Positions 15,711 through 25,238 are shown, counted from the stretch's first letter. The stretch: DNA of 64,000 nucleotides from Lewinellaceae bacterium SD302 (GCA_002591745.1 PDLQ01000025.1:17089-81088), one strand, 5' to 3'. Program-made: numbers and translations. Notes: a model not told the origin generated them from the sequence alone.

Positions 15711-18700
15711 GTGCAAAAATTTCTTTTCTGCCTGGGCTTATTCCTGCCCCTTTTCCTTTGTGCTCAGGACAAATGGGACGTCAACGCTCCCCAATCCGCC
15801 ACCGAAACAGATGCCTGGAACTGGAAAACCGTTGAATTTACCACCGACGAAGGCACCTGGATGAACCTGGACCTGAGCCCGGACGGTAAAACGATCGCCT
15901 TCGATCTCTTAGGCGATATCTACCTCATGCCCGCCACCGGCGGTAAGGCTCGCCCCCTGCGGAGCGGCATTGCCTGGGAAGTACAACCCCGGTTCAGTCC
16001 CGACGGTAAAAAATTACTCTTCACCAGTGACGCCGGTGGCGGCGACAACATCTGGATCATGGACCTGGCCACCGACAGCGCACGTCAGGTCACTACCGAA
16101 TCCTTTCGCCTGCTTAATAACGCTACCTGGACGCCGGACGGCCAATACTTCGTGGCCCGTAAGCACTTTACTTCTGGTCGTTCTTTAGGTGCCGGCGAGA
16201 TGTGGCTCTACCACCAGAGTGGCGGCAGTGGGATGCAACTGACCAAGCGCAAAAATGATCAGCAGGACGTCAACGAGCCCAGCGTTTCTCCCGACGGCCG
16301 CTACGTCTACTACAGCGAAGATATGTACCCCGGCGGTTACTTCCAGTACAACAAAGACCCCAATTCCCAGATCTACGTCATCAAACGCTACGACCGGGAA
16401 ACCGGTGAGACCAAGACGATTGTCAGCGGCCCCGGCGGTGCCTGCCGGCCTCAGGTCAGTCACGACGGTAAAAAGTTGGCTTTTGTGCGCCGCGTCCGTA
16501 CGAAGAGTGTGCTTCACGTCATGGATCTCGAAAGCGGCCTGAACTATCCGATCTTCGACGGCCTCAGTAAGGACCAACAGGAAGCCTGGGCAATCTTTGG
16601 TGCCTACACTGGTTTCGACTGGACGGCAAACGACGAAGAAATCATCATCTGGGGCAACGGAAAACTCTGGCGAGTCCCTACGGATATGCCAACCGAAGAT
16701 CGCAGAATTGCTGCCAAAGAAATTCCCTTTTCCGTTGACGTGAAAACCAAAGTATCCGAAACCGTTCGGTTTCAGAATAATGCCTATGACGAAAACTTCG
16801 ACGCTAAGGTTATTCGCCACGCCGTCACCTCTCCCGATGGCAAAACACTTGTTTTCAACGCCGTTGGCCACCTTTACGCCATGAGTCTGCCCGACGGTAA
16901 GCCGCGCCGCCTTACCAATAGTCAGGCTTTTGAGTTCGAGCCGAGTTTCTCTCCCGACGGCAGCCGTGTCGCCTACGTCAGCTGGAGCGACGACGACCAC
17001 GGCGCCATTATGACCTTACCCATTGCGGGTGGAACGCCCCGTAAGGTGACCACAGCCAAGGGTATTTACCGTGCCCCCAGCTTTTCTCCCGATGGCAAGA
17101 CCCTGGCTTTCTTCCGTGAAAGTGGCAACAGTCACCAGGGTTTCGCCCACTGCCTGCAACCCGGGATCTTTACCATACCAGTTGGTGGCGGTGAGGAAAC
17201 ACTGATCAGCAAGAGCGGCCAATTCCCGGTTTATAACGTCAAGGGTGATCGGATCTTCTTCCAAAAAGGTGGCTTTCTCTTCGGTGCACTGAGTAAAGAG
17301 TATTGCAGTGTGAAAGCCAACGGTGGTGGCGATGAGCGCACCCACTTTAACGCCAAACACGGGCAGCGCTTCTCCGTCAGCCCCGATAACAAATGGGTCG
17401 CCTGGTCCGAACTCTATAAAGTCTTCGTAGCACCTTTCCCCGCAACGGGCAAGTCCGTCACTTTGTCTTCAAAAGGCAAAAACATCCCAGTCGCTCAGGT
17501 CGCCAAAGACGCTGGAATCAACCTTCACTGGAGTGCGAATAGCAAGAAACTTCACTGGACCCTCGGCAACGAACTCTTCACCGACGAACTTACCGAACGC
17601 TTCCTTTTTCTGGAAGGCGCAGCCGACAGTGTGCCACCAATGGATGAGAAGGGTATGGCTATCAAAGTAGCAATGTCCAGTGATAAGCCCGAGGGAACCG
17701 TAGCCCTGACAAACGCCCGGGTCATCACGATGGAAGGTGACGAAGTCATTGAAAACGGTACCGTGCTGATCGAAAATAATCTGATCAGGAAAGTAGGCAA
17801 GAACGTCCGTATCCCTTCCGGAGCCGAGGTGATCGACTGCGCCGGAAAAACCATCATGCCCGGTCTGGTGGATGTGCATGGCCACCTGGGTGATTTTCGC
17901 TACGGCCTCAGTCCCCAGCGCAATTGGTACTACGATGCCAACCTGGCTTACGGGGTGACGACCGCTCACGATCCCAGTTCCAATTCCGAAATGATCTTCA
18001 GCCACGGCGAAATGATCAAGGCCGGTGAAATGCTGGGGCCCCGTCTCTTCAGCACCGGTACCATCTTGTACGGTGCCGAAGGAGATTTCAAAGCCGTGAT
18101 CAACAACCTGGAAGATGCCCGCTCTGCCTTACGCCGTACGAAAGCTTACGGAGCCTTTAGCGTTAAGAGCTACAACCAGCCACGCCGCGAGCAGCGGCAG
18201 CAGGTCATTCAGGCGGCCCGTGAACTTGGTATCATTGTCGTACCCGAAGGCGGTAGTTTCTTTTACCACAACATGAGCATGTTGGCCGACGGACACACCG
18301 GGGTAGAGCACAATATCCCCGTAGCGCCGCTCTTCCGCGACGTGCAGCAATTCTGGAAATCCACTGGTGCCCACAATACGCCGACCCTGATCGTTAATTA
18401 CGGTGGTGTTAATGGAGAGTATTACTGGTATCAAAAAACCAACGTTTGGGAAAAAGAACGCTTGCTTAGTTTCACGCCCAGAAGTATTGTAGATAGCCGT
18501 AGCCGTCATCGCACGATGATTCCCGACGAGGAGTACGAAAACGGTTACCAGCTGACCAGCCGGTCCCTGAACAAGCTCAATGAAAATGGGGTAAAGATCA
18601 ATATGGGGAGCCACGGTCAGCTACAGGGGCTGGGCGCTCACTGGGAAATGTGGATGATCGGTCAGGGTGGTGTCAGCAATCACGATGCTTTGCGCGCAGC

Positions 18701-19004
18701 TACCCTAAACGGGGCGGAATACTTGGGGATGGACCACCAGATCGGTTCTATCAAGGAAGGAAAACTGGCCGACCTGATCGTCATTGAGGGTAATCCGCTG
18801 GAAAATCTACAGGATTCTGAAAACGTCACTCATACCATTCTGAACGGCCGGGTCTACGATGCGGCTACATTGGATGAAGTCGGTACCCGCAAACAAAAAC
18901 GGGGTAAGCTCTGGTTCCAGCAACCAGGCAGCGGAAATAACTGGCCTACTCAATCGGCGAGTTGGGGAGCAGCCGGGGAGCATTGTGCTTGCCGGAGGCA
19001 CTAG
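15711..19004 (+). CDS. Exported amidohydrolase with N-terminal TolB-like beta-propeller
   Basis: About 1097 residues from the GTG at 15711, which gives a clean signal peptide ending LCAQ. A TTG at 15657 is the alternative start. Residues ~30-640 form a WD40/TolB-like propeller with repeated 'FSPDGK/LSPDGK...LAF' blades. Residues ~660-1080 form an amidohydrolase: VDVHGHLGD supplies the HxH metal site, HTGVEHN and GSHGQ the later ligands, and the terminal KEGKLADLIVIEGNPL is the family signature. Such fusions are predicted periplasmic peptidase- or imidazolonepropionase-like hydrolases. The substrate is unknown. One copy of the dispersed motif lies in frame at 17657. Confidence 0.9.
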   Translation: MQKFLFCLGLFLPLFLCAQDKWDVNAPQSATETDAWNWKTVEFTTDEGTWMNLDLSPDGKTIAFDLLGDIYLMPATGGKARPLRSGIAWEVQPRFSPDGKKLLFTSDAGGGDNIWIMDLATDSARQVTTESFRLLNNATWTPDGQYFVARKHFTSGRSLGAGEMWLYHQSGGSGMQLTKRKNDQQDVNEPSVSPDGRYVYYSEDMYPGGYFQYNKDPNSQIYVIKRYDRETGETKTIVSGPGGACRPQVSHDGKKLAFVRRVRTKSVLHVMDLESGLNYPIFDGLSKDQQEAWAIFGAYTGFDWTANDEEIIIWGNGKLWRVPTDMPTEDRRIAAKEIPFSVDVKTKVSETVRFQNNAYDENFDAKVIRHAVTSPDGKTLVFNAVGHLYAMSLPDGKPRRLTNSQAFEFEPSFSPDGSRVAYVSWSDDDHGAIMTLPIAGGTPRKVTTAKGIYRAPSFSPDGKTLAFFRESGNSHQGFAHCLQPGIFTIPVGGGEETLISKSGQFPVYNVKGDRIFFQKGGFLFGALSKEYCSVKANGGGDERTHFNAKHGQRFSVSPDNKWVAWSELYKVFVAPFPATGKSVTLSSKGKNIPVAQVAKDAGINLHWSANSKKLHWTLGNELFTDELTERFLFLEGAADSVPPMDEKGMAIKVAMSSDKPEGTVALTNARVITMEGDEVIENGTVLIENNLIRKVGKNVRIPSGAEVIDCAGKTIMPGLVDVHGHLGDFRYGLSPQRNWYYDANLAYGVTTAHDPSSNSEMIFSHGEMIKAGEMLGPRLFSTGTILYGAEGDFKAVINNLEDARSALRRTKAYGAFSVKSYNQPRREQRQQVIQAARELGIIVVPEGGSFFYHNMSMLADGHTGVEHNIPVAPLFRDVQQFWKSTGAHNTPTLIVNYGGVNGEYYWYQKTNVWEKERLLSFTPRSIVDSRSRHRTMIPDEEYENGYQLTSRSLNKLNENGVKINMGSHGQLQGLGAHWEMWMIGQGGVSNHDALRAATLNGAEYLGMDHQIGSIKEGKLADLIVIEGNPLENLQDSENVTHTILNGRVYDAATLDEVGTRKQKRGKLWFQQPGSGNNWPTQSASWGAAGEHCACRRH
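17657..17675 (+). repeat. Dispersed CAAAGTAGC motif, copy 6 (inside a CDS)
   Basis: GGCTATCAAAGTAGCAATG, read in frame as A-I-K-V-A-M at the junction between the propeller and amidohydrolase domains. Confidence 0.7.
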
Positions 19005-19036
19005 GCAGTGACAGAATGAGTTAATGATAAAATGAA

Positions 19037-19066
19037 GCGGCTTTGAATCCTTAGATTCAAAGCCGC
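19037..19066. terminator. Bidirectional hairpin terminator
   Basis: A perfect 13-bp stem (GCGGCTTTGAATC with GATTCAAAGCCGC) and a CTTA loop lie between the convergent amidohydrolase and superoxide dismutase genes. Confidence 0.8.
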
Positions 19067-19114
19067 TGTCAATTGAGTGGTCATTAGACCATCTCATTTG
19101 AACGTTCAATCATT

Positions 19115-19720
19115 TTACTTCGCCGCCGCGTAACGCTCACTCACCGCATCCCAATTGATAACGTTGAAGAAAGCAGCCACGTAATCCGGGCGCTTGTTCT
19201 GGTAATTGAGGTAGTAGGCGTGTTCCCAGACGTCGAGGCCCAGGATCGGGGTGCCCTTTACCTCGGCAACGTCCATAAGCGGGTTGTCCTGGTTAGGAGT
19301 GCCGGAAACGTGGAGTTTACCGTCGGCACCAACGAGTAGCCAGGCCCAGCCGGAACCGAATTGGGTTTTAGCTGCGGTACTGAACTTTTCCTTGAAGTCA
19401 TCGAAGCTACCAAAAGCTTCGTTGATAGCGTCGGCTAAGTCGCCGGAAGGGTTACCACCGCCATTGGGGCTCATGACATCCCAGAAGAGAGAGTGGTTGT
19501 AAAAACCACCGCCGTTGTTGCGTACTCCGGCTCCGGCGCTACCGGCCTGGGCGAGAATATCTTCGATGGATGCACTGGCGAGGTCAGTACCTTCAATGGC
19601 TGCATTAAGTTTATTGGTGTAGCCTTGGTGGTGCTTAGTGTGGTGGATTTCCATCGTGCGAGCGTCGATGTGTGGTTCCAGGGCCTTGTAGTCGTATTTG
19701 AGTTTTGGCAGTTCGAACAT
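19115..19720 (-). CDS. sodA: Superoxide dismutase, Mn-type by motif
   Basis: A 201-residue cytoplasmic enzyme (no signal peptide) converting superoxide to peroxide and oxygen. Metal ligands are His26 (first His of HHTKHH), His76 (FYNHSLFW), Asp163 and His167 (DVWEHAYY). GGG before the second histidine and Gln in PNQDNPLM are the residues expected in Mn- rather than Fe-dependent enzymes, although cambialistic use cannot be excluded. The length is normal for the family. Confidence 0.95.
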   Translation of the reverse strand: MFELPKLKYDYKALEPHIDARTMEIHHTKHHQGYTNKLNAAIEGTDLASASIEDILAQAGSAGAGVRNNGGGFYNHSLFWDVMSPNGGGNPSGDLADAINEAFGSFDDFKEKFSTAAKTQFGSGWAWLLVGADGKLHVSGTPNQDNPLMDVAEVKGTPILGLDVWEHAYYLNYQNKRPDYVAAFFNVINWDAVSERYAAAK

Positions 19721-19840
19721 GCTATTGGTTCTTTATTAGGGAGCCGTTAGAAAAGCTCCAGTTTCAAAAAAGGTTTCATGGAAGTAACCATCTATAAGCC
19801 GCAGGGTTCTCCTAAAAGGTGGAAAACCCTTGAAACTGCC

Positions 19841-19848
19841 TATCTTGG
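19841..19848 (+). promoter_or_regulatory. Near-consensus -7 box (TATCTTGG)
   Basis: One mismatch to TAnnTTTG, ending 25 bases before the ATG at 19874. It supports that start over the longer frame beginning at 19778. Confidence 0.45.
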
Positions 19849-19873
19849 CGACGAGCTATCTACCATACACCCG

Positions 19874-20320
19874 ATGTTTCGTTACTTACTACTTACACTG
19901 ATTGTCCTCTACTCGGGCTGTGCCAGCGCAGCCCAATCCAATCCGCGCCAACGCGCCCAGGAATATTTCGACGAAGCCTTCCCCATGGCTGAATTGGCCG
20001 AATGGTCGGAACGGGAGCGAGGCTACGTGGTCAGTTTTTATGATCTTTCTTCTAATCGATCCGTCGAAATGACCTTTGATCGTCGAGGTCGCTGGCGAGA
20101 AGTTACCCTCAGTATGGAGACGGATCAGCTGCGGGACAATATTACCCAGTACTTAGAAGAAAGTTTCGTGGATTATTACGCTACGGCTTACGAACTCAGG
20201 CGTCGTCGTGGAGAACGTCGGATCGGCTTGGTGATCGATACGCCGGAGGTGATTTATACTTTACTTTTCAATACTGACGGTGAGTTAATTGAACGGTACG
20301 AGGAAGGGATTGATGGATAG
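19874..20320 (+). CDS. Small lipoprotein, PepSY-like
   Basis: A 148-residue lipoprotein from the ATG at 19874, with a hydrophobic signal and lipobox YSGC. The rest alternates short helices and strands with segments such as 'YVVSFYDLSSNRSVEMTFDRRGRW', which resemble the PepSY-like/BLIP-like repeats common in small Bacteroidota lipoproteins. A second related unit follows (LRRRRGERRIGLVIDTP ... LLFNTDGEL). Such proteins may bind or inhibit envelope enzymes; no partner is evident here. Confidence 0.65.
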   Translation: MFRYLLLTLIVLYSGCASAAQSNPRQRAQEYFDEAFPMAELAEWSERERGYVVSFYDLSSNRSVEMTFDRRGRWREVTLSMETDQLRDNITQYLEESFVDYYATAYELRRRRGERRIGLVIDTPEVIYTLLFNTDGELIERYEEGIDG

Positions 20321-20324
20321 ACTT

Positions 20325-20389
20325 GGCTAGCAACCTCCTGGTCGCTCATGTCCATTCATGAGTGGAGAGCGACCAGGAGGTCGCTAACC
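20325..20389. repeat. Inverted pair of GCGACC palindromic units
   Basis: Two 23-base units, 20325-20347 and 20367-20389, are inverted copies of one another (GGYTAGCRACCTCCTGGTCGCTC). Each contains its own GCGACC(4)GGTCGC-like palindrome. They lie between convergent genes and can form a large hairpin. They belong to the same family as the units at 39978, 53882 and 54098. Confidence 0.75.
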
Positions 20390-20394
20390 ATTCA

Positions 20395-21198
20395 CTAGCT
20401 AAATATCTTAAATACCACCCCTAAATTATAGCGCGTAGACTTTCCGATGAAATCTCCACTCAGAATCCAGGCACCGCCGGCGTTGAGGCCCAGCCACTTA
20501 GTGATCGGCACGTAAAGCGTGGTGCCCACTCTGTTCCAACTGCTGCCACTCCCGGCCAGGGCACTCTGGTCTACAGTGCCTACTTCAAGAGCACGTACGA
20601 ATTCCAGCCAGCCTTCAACGTAGAAGTACTTTCCACCATAGCCACTACGTAAAAGTAAGGGCCAGTTGACGGCACTCTCCGGAGAAAGCTGGAAGTCGAT
20701 ACCAGATACAGCGTTGACGAACCAGCCCGAATTGCTTTGGTACTGATAAGCCAGCCGGCCGTTGAAAACCGTAGCTCGCTGGCCAATGGCCCGGTCGCTT
20801 TCAATTGCGTAATCCCCCACGGGAAAACTCAATCCGATGGCGGTAAATACATTGTGCAATCCTTTGGCCTTGACATCCTGAAGGTTATTATACTTGATCC
20901 AGAGACTGGCATCCTGCAAACCTTGGTTGTCATCATCTACGGAGATATAGGGTAGGGTAGCGATAATACTGGTTTTGCTACCGGTAGCGGCCTCAATGAA
21001 CAGGTTGTAGGAGTTGGCGGTCAGTTCCCTGGCCTCTTTGCCTTCGTCGAGGAAGTAAGTGTCGTAGCTATCATTGGCGTAATTGAGCGCGATGGCGACC
21101 TCCCCGACTTTGGGCTTAAAGCCACTGATCGGGCCCTGAGCGTACATAAAGCTAGTTGCCCAAAAAAATAAGATTGCCAGAAAATAAAATGGTTTCAT
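20395..21198 (-). CDS. Exported beta-barrel protein (phenol-degradation/transporter-like)
   Basis: A 267-residue protein with a signal peptide ending MYAQ. The rest is predicted beta-rich, ending in the strand GVVFKIFS with a terminal aromatic/Ser typical of outer-membrane insertion. Motifs such as 'ATGSKTSIIATLPYISVDD' and 'GLSFPVGDY' are reminiscent of the MetA-pathway/transporter-like outer-membrane family. Its substrate is unknown. It starts at the ATG at 21198 and has a TACCTTCG box (one mismatch) about 25 bases upstream. Confidence 0.7.
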   Translation of the reverse strand: MKPFYFLAILFFWATSFMYAQGPISGFKPKVGEVAIALNYANDSYDTYFLDEGKEARELTANSYNLFIEAATGSKTSIIATLPYISVDDDNQGLQDASLWIKYNNLQDVKAKGLHNVFTAIGLSFPVGDYAIESDRAIGQRATVFNGRLAYQYQSNSGWFVNAVSGIDFQLSPESAVNWPLLLRSGYGGKYFYVEGWLEFVRALEVGTVDQSALAGSGSSWNRVGTTLYVPITKWLGLNAGGAWILSGDFIGKSTRYNLGVVFKIFS

Positions 21199-21251
21199 GC
21201 CGGGAGTGCTTGTAAATTTTCGAAGGTAAAAGTATCAAGCCTTGAGTTAAA

Positions 21252-21270
21252 CATTGCTACTTTGCCAGTC
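21252..21270 (-). repeat. Dispersed CAAAGTAGC motif, copy 7
   Basis: On the minus strand it reads GACTGGCAAAGTAGCAATG, in the divergent promoter region between the beta-barrel gene and the glycosyltransferase. Confidence 0.75.
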
Positions 21271-21297
21271 CCCTTCTGTCGTTAACGGATAAGCCAC

Positions 21298-21305
21298 TAT
21301 CTTTG
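21298..21305 (+). promoter_or_regulatory. -7 box (TATCTTTG)
   Basis: A perfect TAnnTTTG match 20 bases before the TTG start at 21326, supporting that unusual start codon. Confidence 0.6.
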
Positions 21306-21325
21306 GGCCTCTAAACACCACCACC

Positions 21326-22039
21326 TTGAGCAATAGCCTCGTCATTATCCCGACTTATAACGAAAAAGAGAACATCACCAAGATGATGGATACGGTGTTC
21401 GCTTTATCGCACCCTTTCCATTTATTGATTGTTGATGATGGGTCACCTGACGGCACCGCCGACCTCGTGAAAGCGGCCATGGAGCAATACCCGGGCCGGC
21501 TGCACATTCTCGAGAGAGCCGGAAAAATGGGACTGGGCACTGCCTATCTCGATGGTTTTCGCTGGGGGCTGGCACGGGAATACGACTACTTCTTTGAGAT
21601 GGATGCCGACTTCAGCCACAACCCTAAAGATCTCGTGCGACTTTACCAGGCCTGTGCCGAACAGGGTGCCGACGTAGCCGTGGGGTCCCGTTACACCAGG
21701 GGGGGGAAGGTCGAAAACTGGCCCTGGGACCGCGTGGCGCTCTCTTATGGTGCCTCCCTTTACGTACGAATGATCACGTGGATGCCGGTCAAGGATCCTA
21801 CTGCCGGTTTCGTTTGCTTCAGTCGTAAAGTACTGGAAGCCATTGATTTCGATACTATTCAGTTCGTCGGTTACGCCTTTCAGATTGAGATGAAGTACAC
21901 GGCCAAGCGACTTGGTTTCAAAATCAAGGAAGTGCCGATCACTTTCACCGATCGCATTCTGGGGGCTAGTAAAATGCACAAATCGATCATTCAGGAGGCG
22001 GTATTGGGGGTATTGCAACTGCGGTTTAGGAAGTATTGA
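21326..22039 (+). CDS. Polyprenol monophosphomannose synthase-like GT2
   Basis: A 237-residue GT2 glycosyltransferase close to DPM1. The N-terminal nucleotide-sugar site (VIIPTYNEKEN), the LLIVDDGSPDGTAD motif and the catalytic EMDADFSHNPKDL are all intact. It lacks a C-terminal membrane domain, as expected for the short DPM1 type, which makes polyprenyl-phosphate-mannose from GDP-mannose. This lipid donor would feed the GT-C and GT39 enzymes at 5639 and 23577. The start is TTG at 21326, with a promoter box just upstream. Confidence 0.92.
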   Translation: MSNSLVIIPTYNEKENITKMMDTVFALSHPFHLLIVDDGSPDGTADLVKAAMEQYPGRLHILERAGKMGLGTAYLDGFRWGLAREYDYFFEMDADFSHNPKDLVRLYQACAEQGADVAVGSRYTRGGKVENWPWDRVALSYGASLYVRMITWMPVKDPTAGFVCFSRKVLEAIDFDTIQFVGYAFQIEMKYTAKRLGFKIKEVPITFTDRILGASKMHKSIIQEAVLGVLQLRFRKY

Positions 22040-22046
22040 TTTAGTA

Positions 22047-22213
22047 CGCTCGTTTCTCGTCTCGCTTTAGACGGCCTTTGGCCTTTAGATATGTTCCGCG
22101 TTAGGACGATCCGCTTAAGCGATCTTTTTAGATATACACCAACTTAACTAAAAAAGGTGCTTGATCCGAAGATCAAGCACCTTTTTTGTTGGGCCTAAAG
22201 CGAGGGACGAGCG
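22047..22213. repeat. Nested inverted-repeat region around a terminator
   Basis: The outer arms 22047-22076 and 22192-22213 are imperfect inverted copies (core CTCGCTTTAG against CTAAAGCGAG). They enclose the perfect terminator hairpin at 22151-22186. The whole stretch looks like a palindromic element placed between two convergent genes. Confidence 0.55.
22151..22186. terminator. Bidirectional rho-independent terminator
   Basis: A 16-bp stem (AAAAAGGTGCTTGATC with its complement) and a CGAA tetraloop, with A/T runs on both sides, between the mannose synthase gene and the OmpA gene. Confidence 0.9.
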
Positions 22214-22266
22214 TCATAAAGGGCGAAGCCCGTCCTGACGCCGAAGGCGTACTAACGCAAAGCGTC

Positions 22267-23376
22267 CTACATCTCCTGGTTCATCACGCGGAACTCCGTA
22301 CGACGGTTCACGGCGTGCTCAGATTCGGAACAGCTTACACCATCGGCGCAACGGTTCTTCAGACGACTTTCACCGAAACCACGGGCCACGAGGCGGCTGC
22401 GGTTGATACCTTTACCTACGAGGTAGTTTACCACGGACTGAGCGCGGCGCTCGGAGAGGCTCTGGTTGCTGGCGGCAGTACCGCGGCTGTCAGTGTGAGA
22501 GTTCAGTTCGATACGAACGTTCGGGCGGTCGCGCATCAGGGCCAACAGACGGTTGTCGATGATGGTACGGCTTTCGGCGGTCAGGCGAGCGCTACCCAGT
22601 TCGTAGTTGATCGGAATAACGCTGAAGCTGGTCAGCTCACAGTCGATCTCTTCCCATACTTGCAGGCCACCGGGGGTTACCAGTACTTCCTGAGTAACGG
22701 TGGTAGATTCGGCTGGTACAGTTTCCTCAACGGTGGTTTCAGGCTTCACCTGCACACGCTTCGTGATCTCTGCGTATTCTGGTTCAACCGTGATCTCGCG
22801 GACGGAAGCCGGAGTAGCAATCCGCTTTACAGTGTAGCTGGCGGTACGGCCACCGGATTCGGCACTGGTCGTACTGGCATCGCTGGCCAGACGCTTAACG
22901 GCAACAGTGGTGTACTGAGCTTCGTAATTGCGGTAACACAGTACCTGACAATCGCTGGGGTTGTCGGATTCACAACCATCGTAGGCAGTGTACTCCCAAC
23001 GGCTAACGGCTGGCTGCACGAGAATCTCTTCGCTGGCGTCGTTGAAGGTTGCTGGCACGGTGGTCAGGCGAGTTGTTGGCGTCTCCGCTTCGTAGTTTAC
23101 GGACTCGTCGCGGAAAGTAGCAGGTACGAACTCGTAACGAGAGTAGCCTTCTTTTACCAGCACGCGCTCGGTACGGGTTTCGTACTGGGCTGGAACCACG
23201 CGCAGGCGGGTGTAGGCAGGACGAGTCTGTACCGTTACGGTTTTAGTCTCAAAAACATCGGGGGTGATACAGCGAACGTAACATTTGTTCGGATCAGGGT
23301 TGGCAGGCAGGCCATTCTGGGCTGAAACACCCGCAGAAACGAGCAACAGCAAAGCAATAAGAGTAACGAATCTCAT
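22267..23376 (-). CDS. OmpA family outer-membrane protein
   Basis: A 369-residue protein starting at the ATG at 23376, which leaves a clean signal peptide (ending GVSAQ); the frame upstream is not needed. Residues ~25-235 hold repeated 40-50-residue units with 'VPATF...VQP' and 'TVTVQTRPAYTRLRVVPAQYE' patterns. The C-terminal ~110 residues are an OmpA peptidoglycan-binding domain: INYELGSARLTAESR, LNSHTDSRGTAASNQSLSERRAQSV and NRRTEFRV. It probably links the outer membrane or a surface structure to the cell wall. Confidence 0.9.
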   Translation of the reverse strand: MRFVTLIALLLLVSAGVSAQNGLPANPDPNKCYVRCITPDVFETKTVTVQTRPAYTRLRVVPAQYETRTERVLVKEGYSRYEFVPATFRDESVNYEAETPTTRLTTVPATFNDASEEILVQPAVSRWEYTAYDGCESDNPSDCQVLCYRNYEAQYTTVAVKRLASDASTTSAESGGRTASYTVKRIATPASVREITVEPEYAEITKRVQVKPETTVEETVPAESTTVTQEVLVTPGGLQVWEEIDCELTSFSVIPINYELGSARLTAESRTIIDNRLLALMRDRPNVRIELNSHTDSRGTAASNQSLSERRAQSVVNYLVGKGINRSRLVARGFGESRLKNRCADGVSCSESEHAVNRRTEFRVMNQEM

Positions 23377-23443
23377 AGGAATTCTTAAGTTGGTTAATTG
23401 AATAGTGTGTTTATTATACGTGACTTCCACACGTTAGTCACTT

Positions 23444-23465
23444 CTTGATACATTATTATATCAAG
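23444..23465. promoter_or_regulatory. Possible operator upstream of the OmpA gene
   Basis: An inverted repeat CTTGATA(8)TATCAAG lies about 70 bases upstream of the OmpA start. A weaker GTGACT(10)AGTCAC repeat is nearby at 23420-23441. No regulator is identified. Confidence 0.35.
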
Positions 23466-23576
23466 GAAAGTCATTCGTTTGTTCAACTATCGGGGGAATG
23501 CTGCTTTGGGGAGGGCTGGTCGTCTATAGTGTTTTGCCCTTAAATATGCAGCAAATATGGGCAAGTCGCTACGTTT

Positions 23577-25238
23577 TTGCAAATTTGCCAACACAATAAT
23601 ACCGAAATCAAAGCGCCAAACCTTTTATACCCCCTGATCCTGTTACTCGTCACCTTCTTTTACTGGGTTGGTACGGGAAATATTCACTTATTTGACTGGG
23701 ACGAGATCAACTTCGCTGAGATCAGCCGCGAAATGATCGTAAGCGGTAATTTTTGGCAGCCTACCATCGATTTTTTGCCCTTTCACGAGAAGCCACCCCT
23801 GTTTTCCTGGTTCCAGGCGTTCTCCTTTCAGCTTTTTGGAATAGATGAAATGGCGGCCCGCCTGCCAAACGTACTTTGTGGTGGCTTCACCTTGGGGAGT
23901 CTTTATCTGGTTGGCCGACGCTGGCATTCTCCGGCCCTTGGTCTTTGGTGGACGGCTTTTATGGCCTTCAGTATCTTGCCGCAGCTTTACTTTCGCTCGG
24001 GTATCATCGATCCCTGGTTCAACCTCTTCATCTTTTTGTCATTAGCCACTTTGTTGCCGGCCGGTACGCAAGGAGCACCAAATCCGGGGCGAATTACGGT
24101 AGCTGGTCTACTGCTGGGGCTGGCGGTACTGACCAAAGGGCCGGTGGCAGCGTTGTTGGTAGGGTTGACACTCGGCATCTGGCTACTGCTTCGCCGCCCT
24201 TTATTTAAGACGCATTGGTGGCGGTTCTTACTGGTGGGGTTGCTATCCTTGCTCCCCATTGGCCTCTGGATCGCTTATGTCTGGCAGCTGGACGATGGCT
24301 TTTTTGCCAGAGAGTTCATCCGCTACCAATGGCGACTTTTTATTAGCGAAGATGCTGGGCACGGTGGCTTCCCCGGCTACCATGTGGTAGTCTTGCTATT
24401 CGGCTGTTTTCCTGCTTCCATCTTCGCGCTCCCTGAATTGTTGAATCGTAAAACCAGTAGAGCTGCAACCAGTATCCTTTGGCCAAAAATCCTGTTCTGG
24501 GTGGTGCTGATTCTGTTCAGCATTGTCAATACCAAGATCGTTCATTACTCCAGTCTGGCGTATTTCCCACTTACTTTCCTAGCGGCAAGGCGGGCGGTTG
24601 ACTTACTTAACGAGCCGCGAGCGTTGATCAGCTGGGCCCATCGGACGGGCCAGATCATCTGGGGACTATTCGCCCTCATCCTTATTTGCCTTCCCCTGGC
24701 CTTCACTTACCTGCTGCCCGAGTTGGAGATTAAGGATATGGACTTACAAAGTAGCATAGCTTATGGCAAGCCAGAACTGTCCGGCTACTGGGCGATCGGT
24801 TTGCCCTTATTAATACTATTATACTTGCTGACCAACTGGCAGAAGCGGCAGCAGACTCTTAGGTACTTAATTGGTCAGCTATCGGGGGCTACTTATTTGG
24901 TTGTTGTCGTGTTACTCTTCTACGTCGGTCAGGTACAGAGAGTGACCCAAGGGGCTAATGTCGACTTTTTTACTGACCTGGCTGAACGAAAGGAAGTTTA
25001 CTACGGCATGGCCTACCGCAAAAGCTACGTTCCACTTTTTTACGGAAAAGTGCGCCCGGCCAATGGTGGAATCGCCAGGGATCATCGATTCCACGGGGCC
25101 ATCGACCGTGATCTCTACTTCGCCAGCCCATTGCGCAGAACGGAACAAGTGCTGAAAGAGGTGCCAGATGCAGAACTCCTTTATAGTAAAGGTGGCTTTT
25201 CCTTTTACCGGCGGCCGGCAATAGAGCCGCTGGAGTGA
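23577..25238 (+). CDS. GT39/ArnT-like membrane glycosyltransferase
   Basis: A 553-residue protein with about 11-13 membrane helices. The catalytic acidic pair is in LFDWDEINFAEISREM (about residue 41), followed by the HEKPPLFSW motif. Both are diagnostic of the dolichyl-phosphate-mannose protein mannosyltransferase/ArnT family. It would transfer a sugar from a polyprenyl-phosphate donor to a lipid or protein on the periplasmic side. The start is an uncertain TTG at 23577. One copy of the dispersed motif lies in frame at 24741 (D-L-Q-S-S-I). Confidence 0.9.
   Translation: MQICQHNNTEIKAPNLLYPLILLLVTFFYWVGTGNIHLFDWDEINFAEISREMIVSGNFWQPTIDFLPFHEKPPLFSWFQAFSFQLFGIDEMAARLPNVLCGGFTLGSLYLVGRRWHSPALGLWWTAFMAFSILPQLYFRSGIIDPWFNLFIFLSLATLLPAGTQGAPNPGRITVAGLLLGLAVLTKGPVAALLVGLTLGIWLLLRRPLFKTHWWRFLLVGLLSLLPIGLWIAYVWQLDDGFFAREFIRYQWRLFISEDAGHGGFPGYHVVVLLFGCFPASIFALPELLNRKTSRAATSILWPKILFWVVLILFSIVNTKIVHYSSLAYFPLTFLAARRAVDLLNEPRALISWAHRTGQIIWGLFALILICLPLAFTYLLPELEIKDMDLQSSIAYGKPELSGYWAIGLPLLILLYLLTNWQKRQQTLRYLIGQLSGATYLVVVVLLFYVGQVQRVTQGANVDFFTDLAERKEVYYGMAYRKSYVPLFYGKVRPANGGIARDHRFHGAIDRDLYFASPLRRTEQVLKEVPDAELLYSKGGFSFYRRPAIEPLE
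24741..24759 (+). repeat. Dispersed CAAAGTAGC motif, copy 8 (inside a CDS)
   Basis: GACTTACAAAGTAGCATAG, in frame in the GT39 gene. Confidence 0.7.

Noticed and set aside
22186..23325. Long plus-strand open frame (379 codons) opposite the OmpA gene
   Set aside because: It is antisense to a clear OmpA-domain gene, has an implausible composition and lacks a promoter box or recognisable domain. It is a shadow frame.
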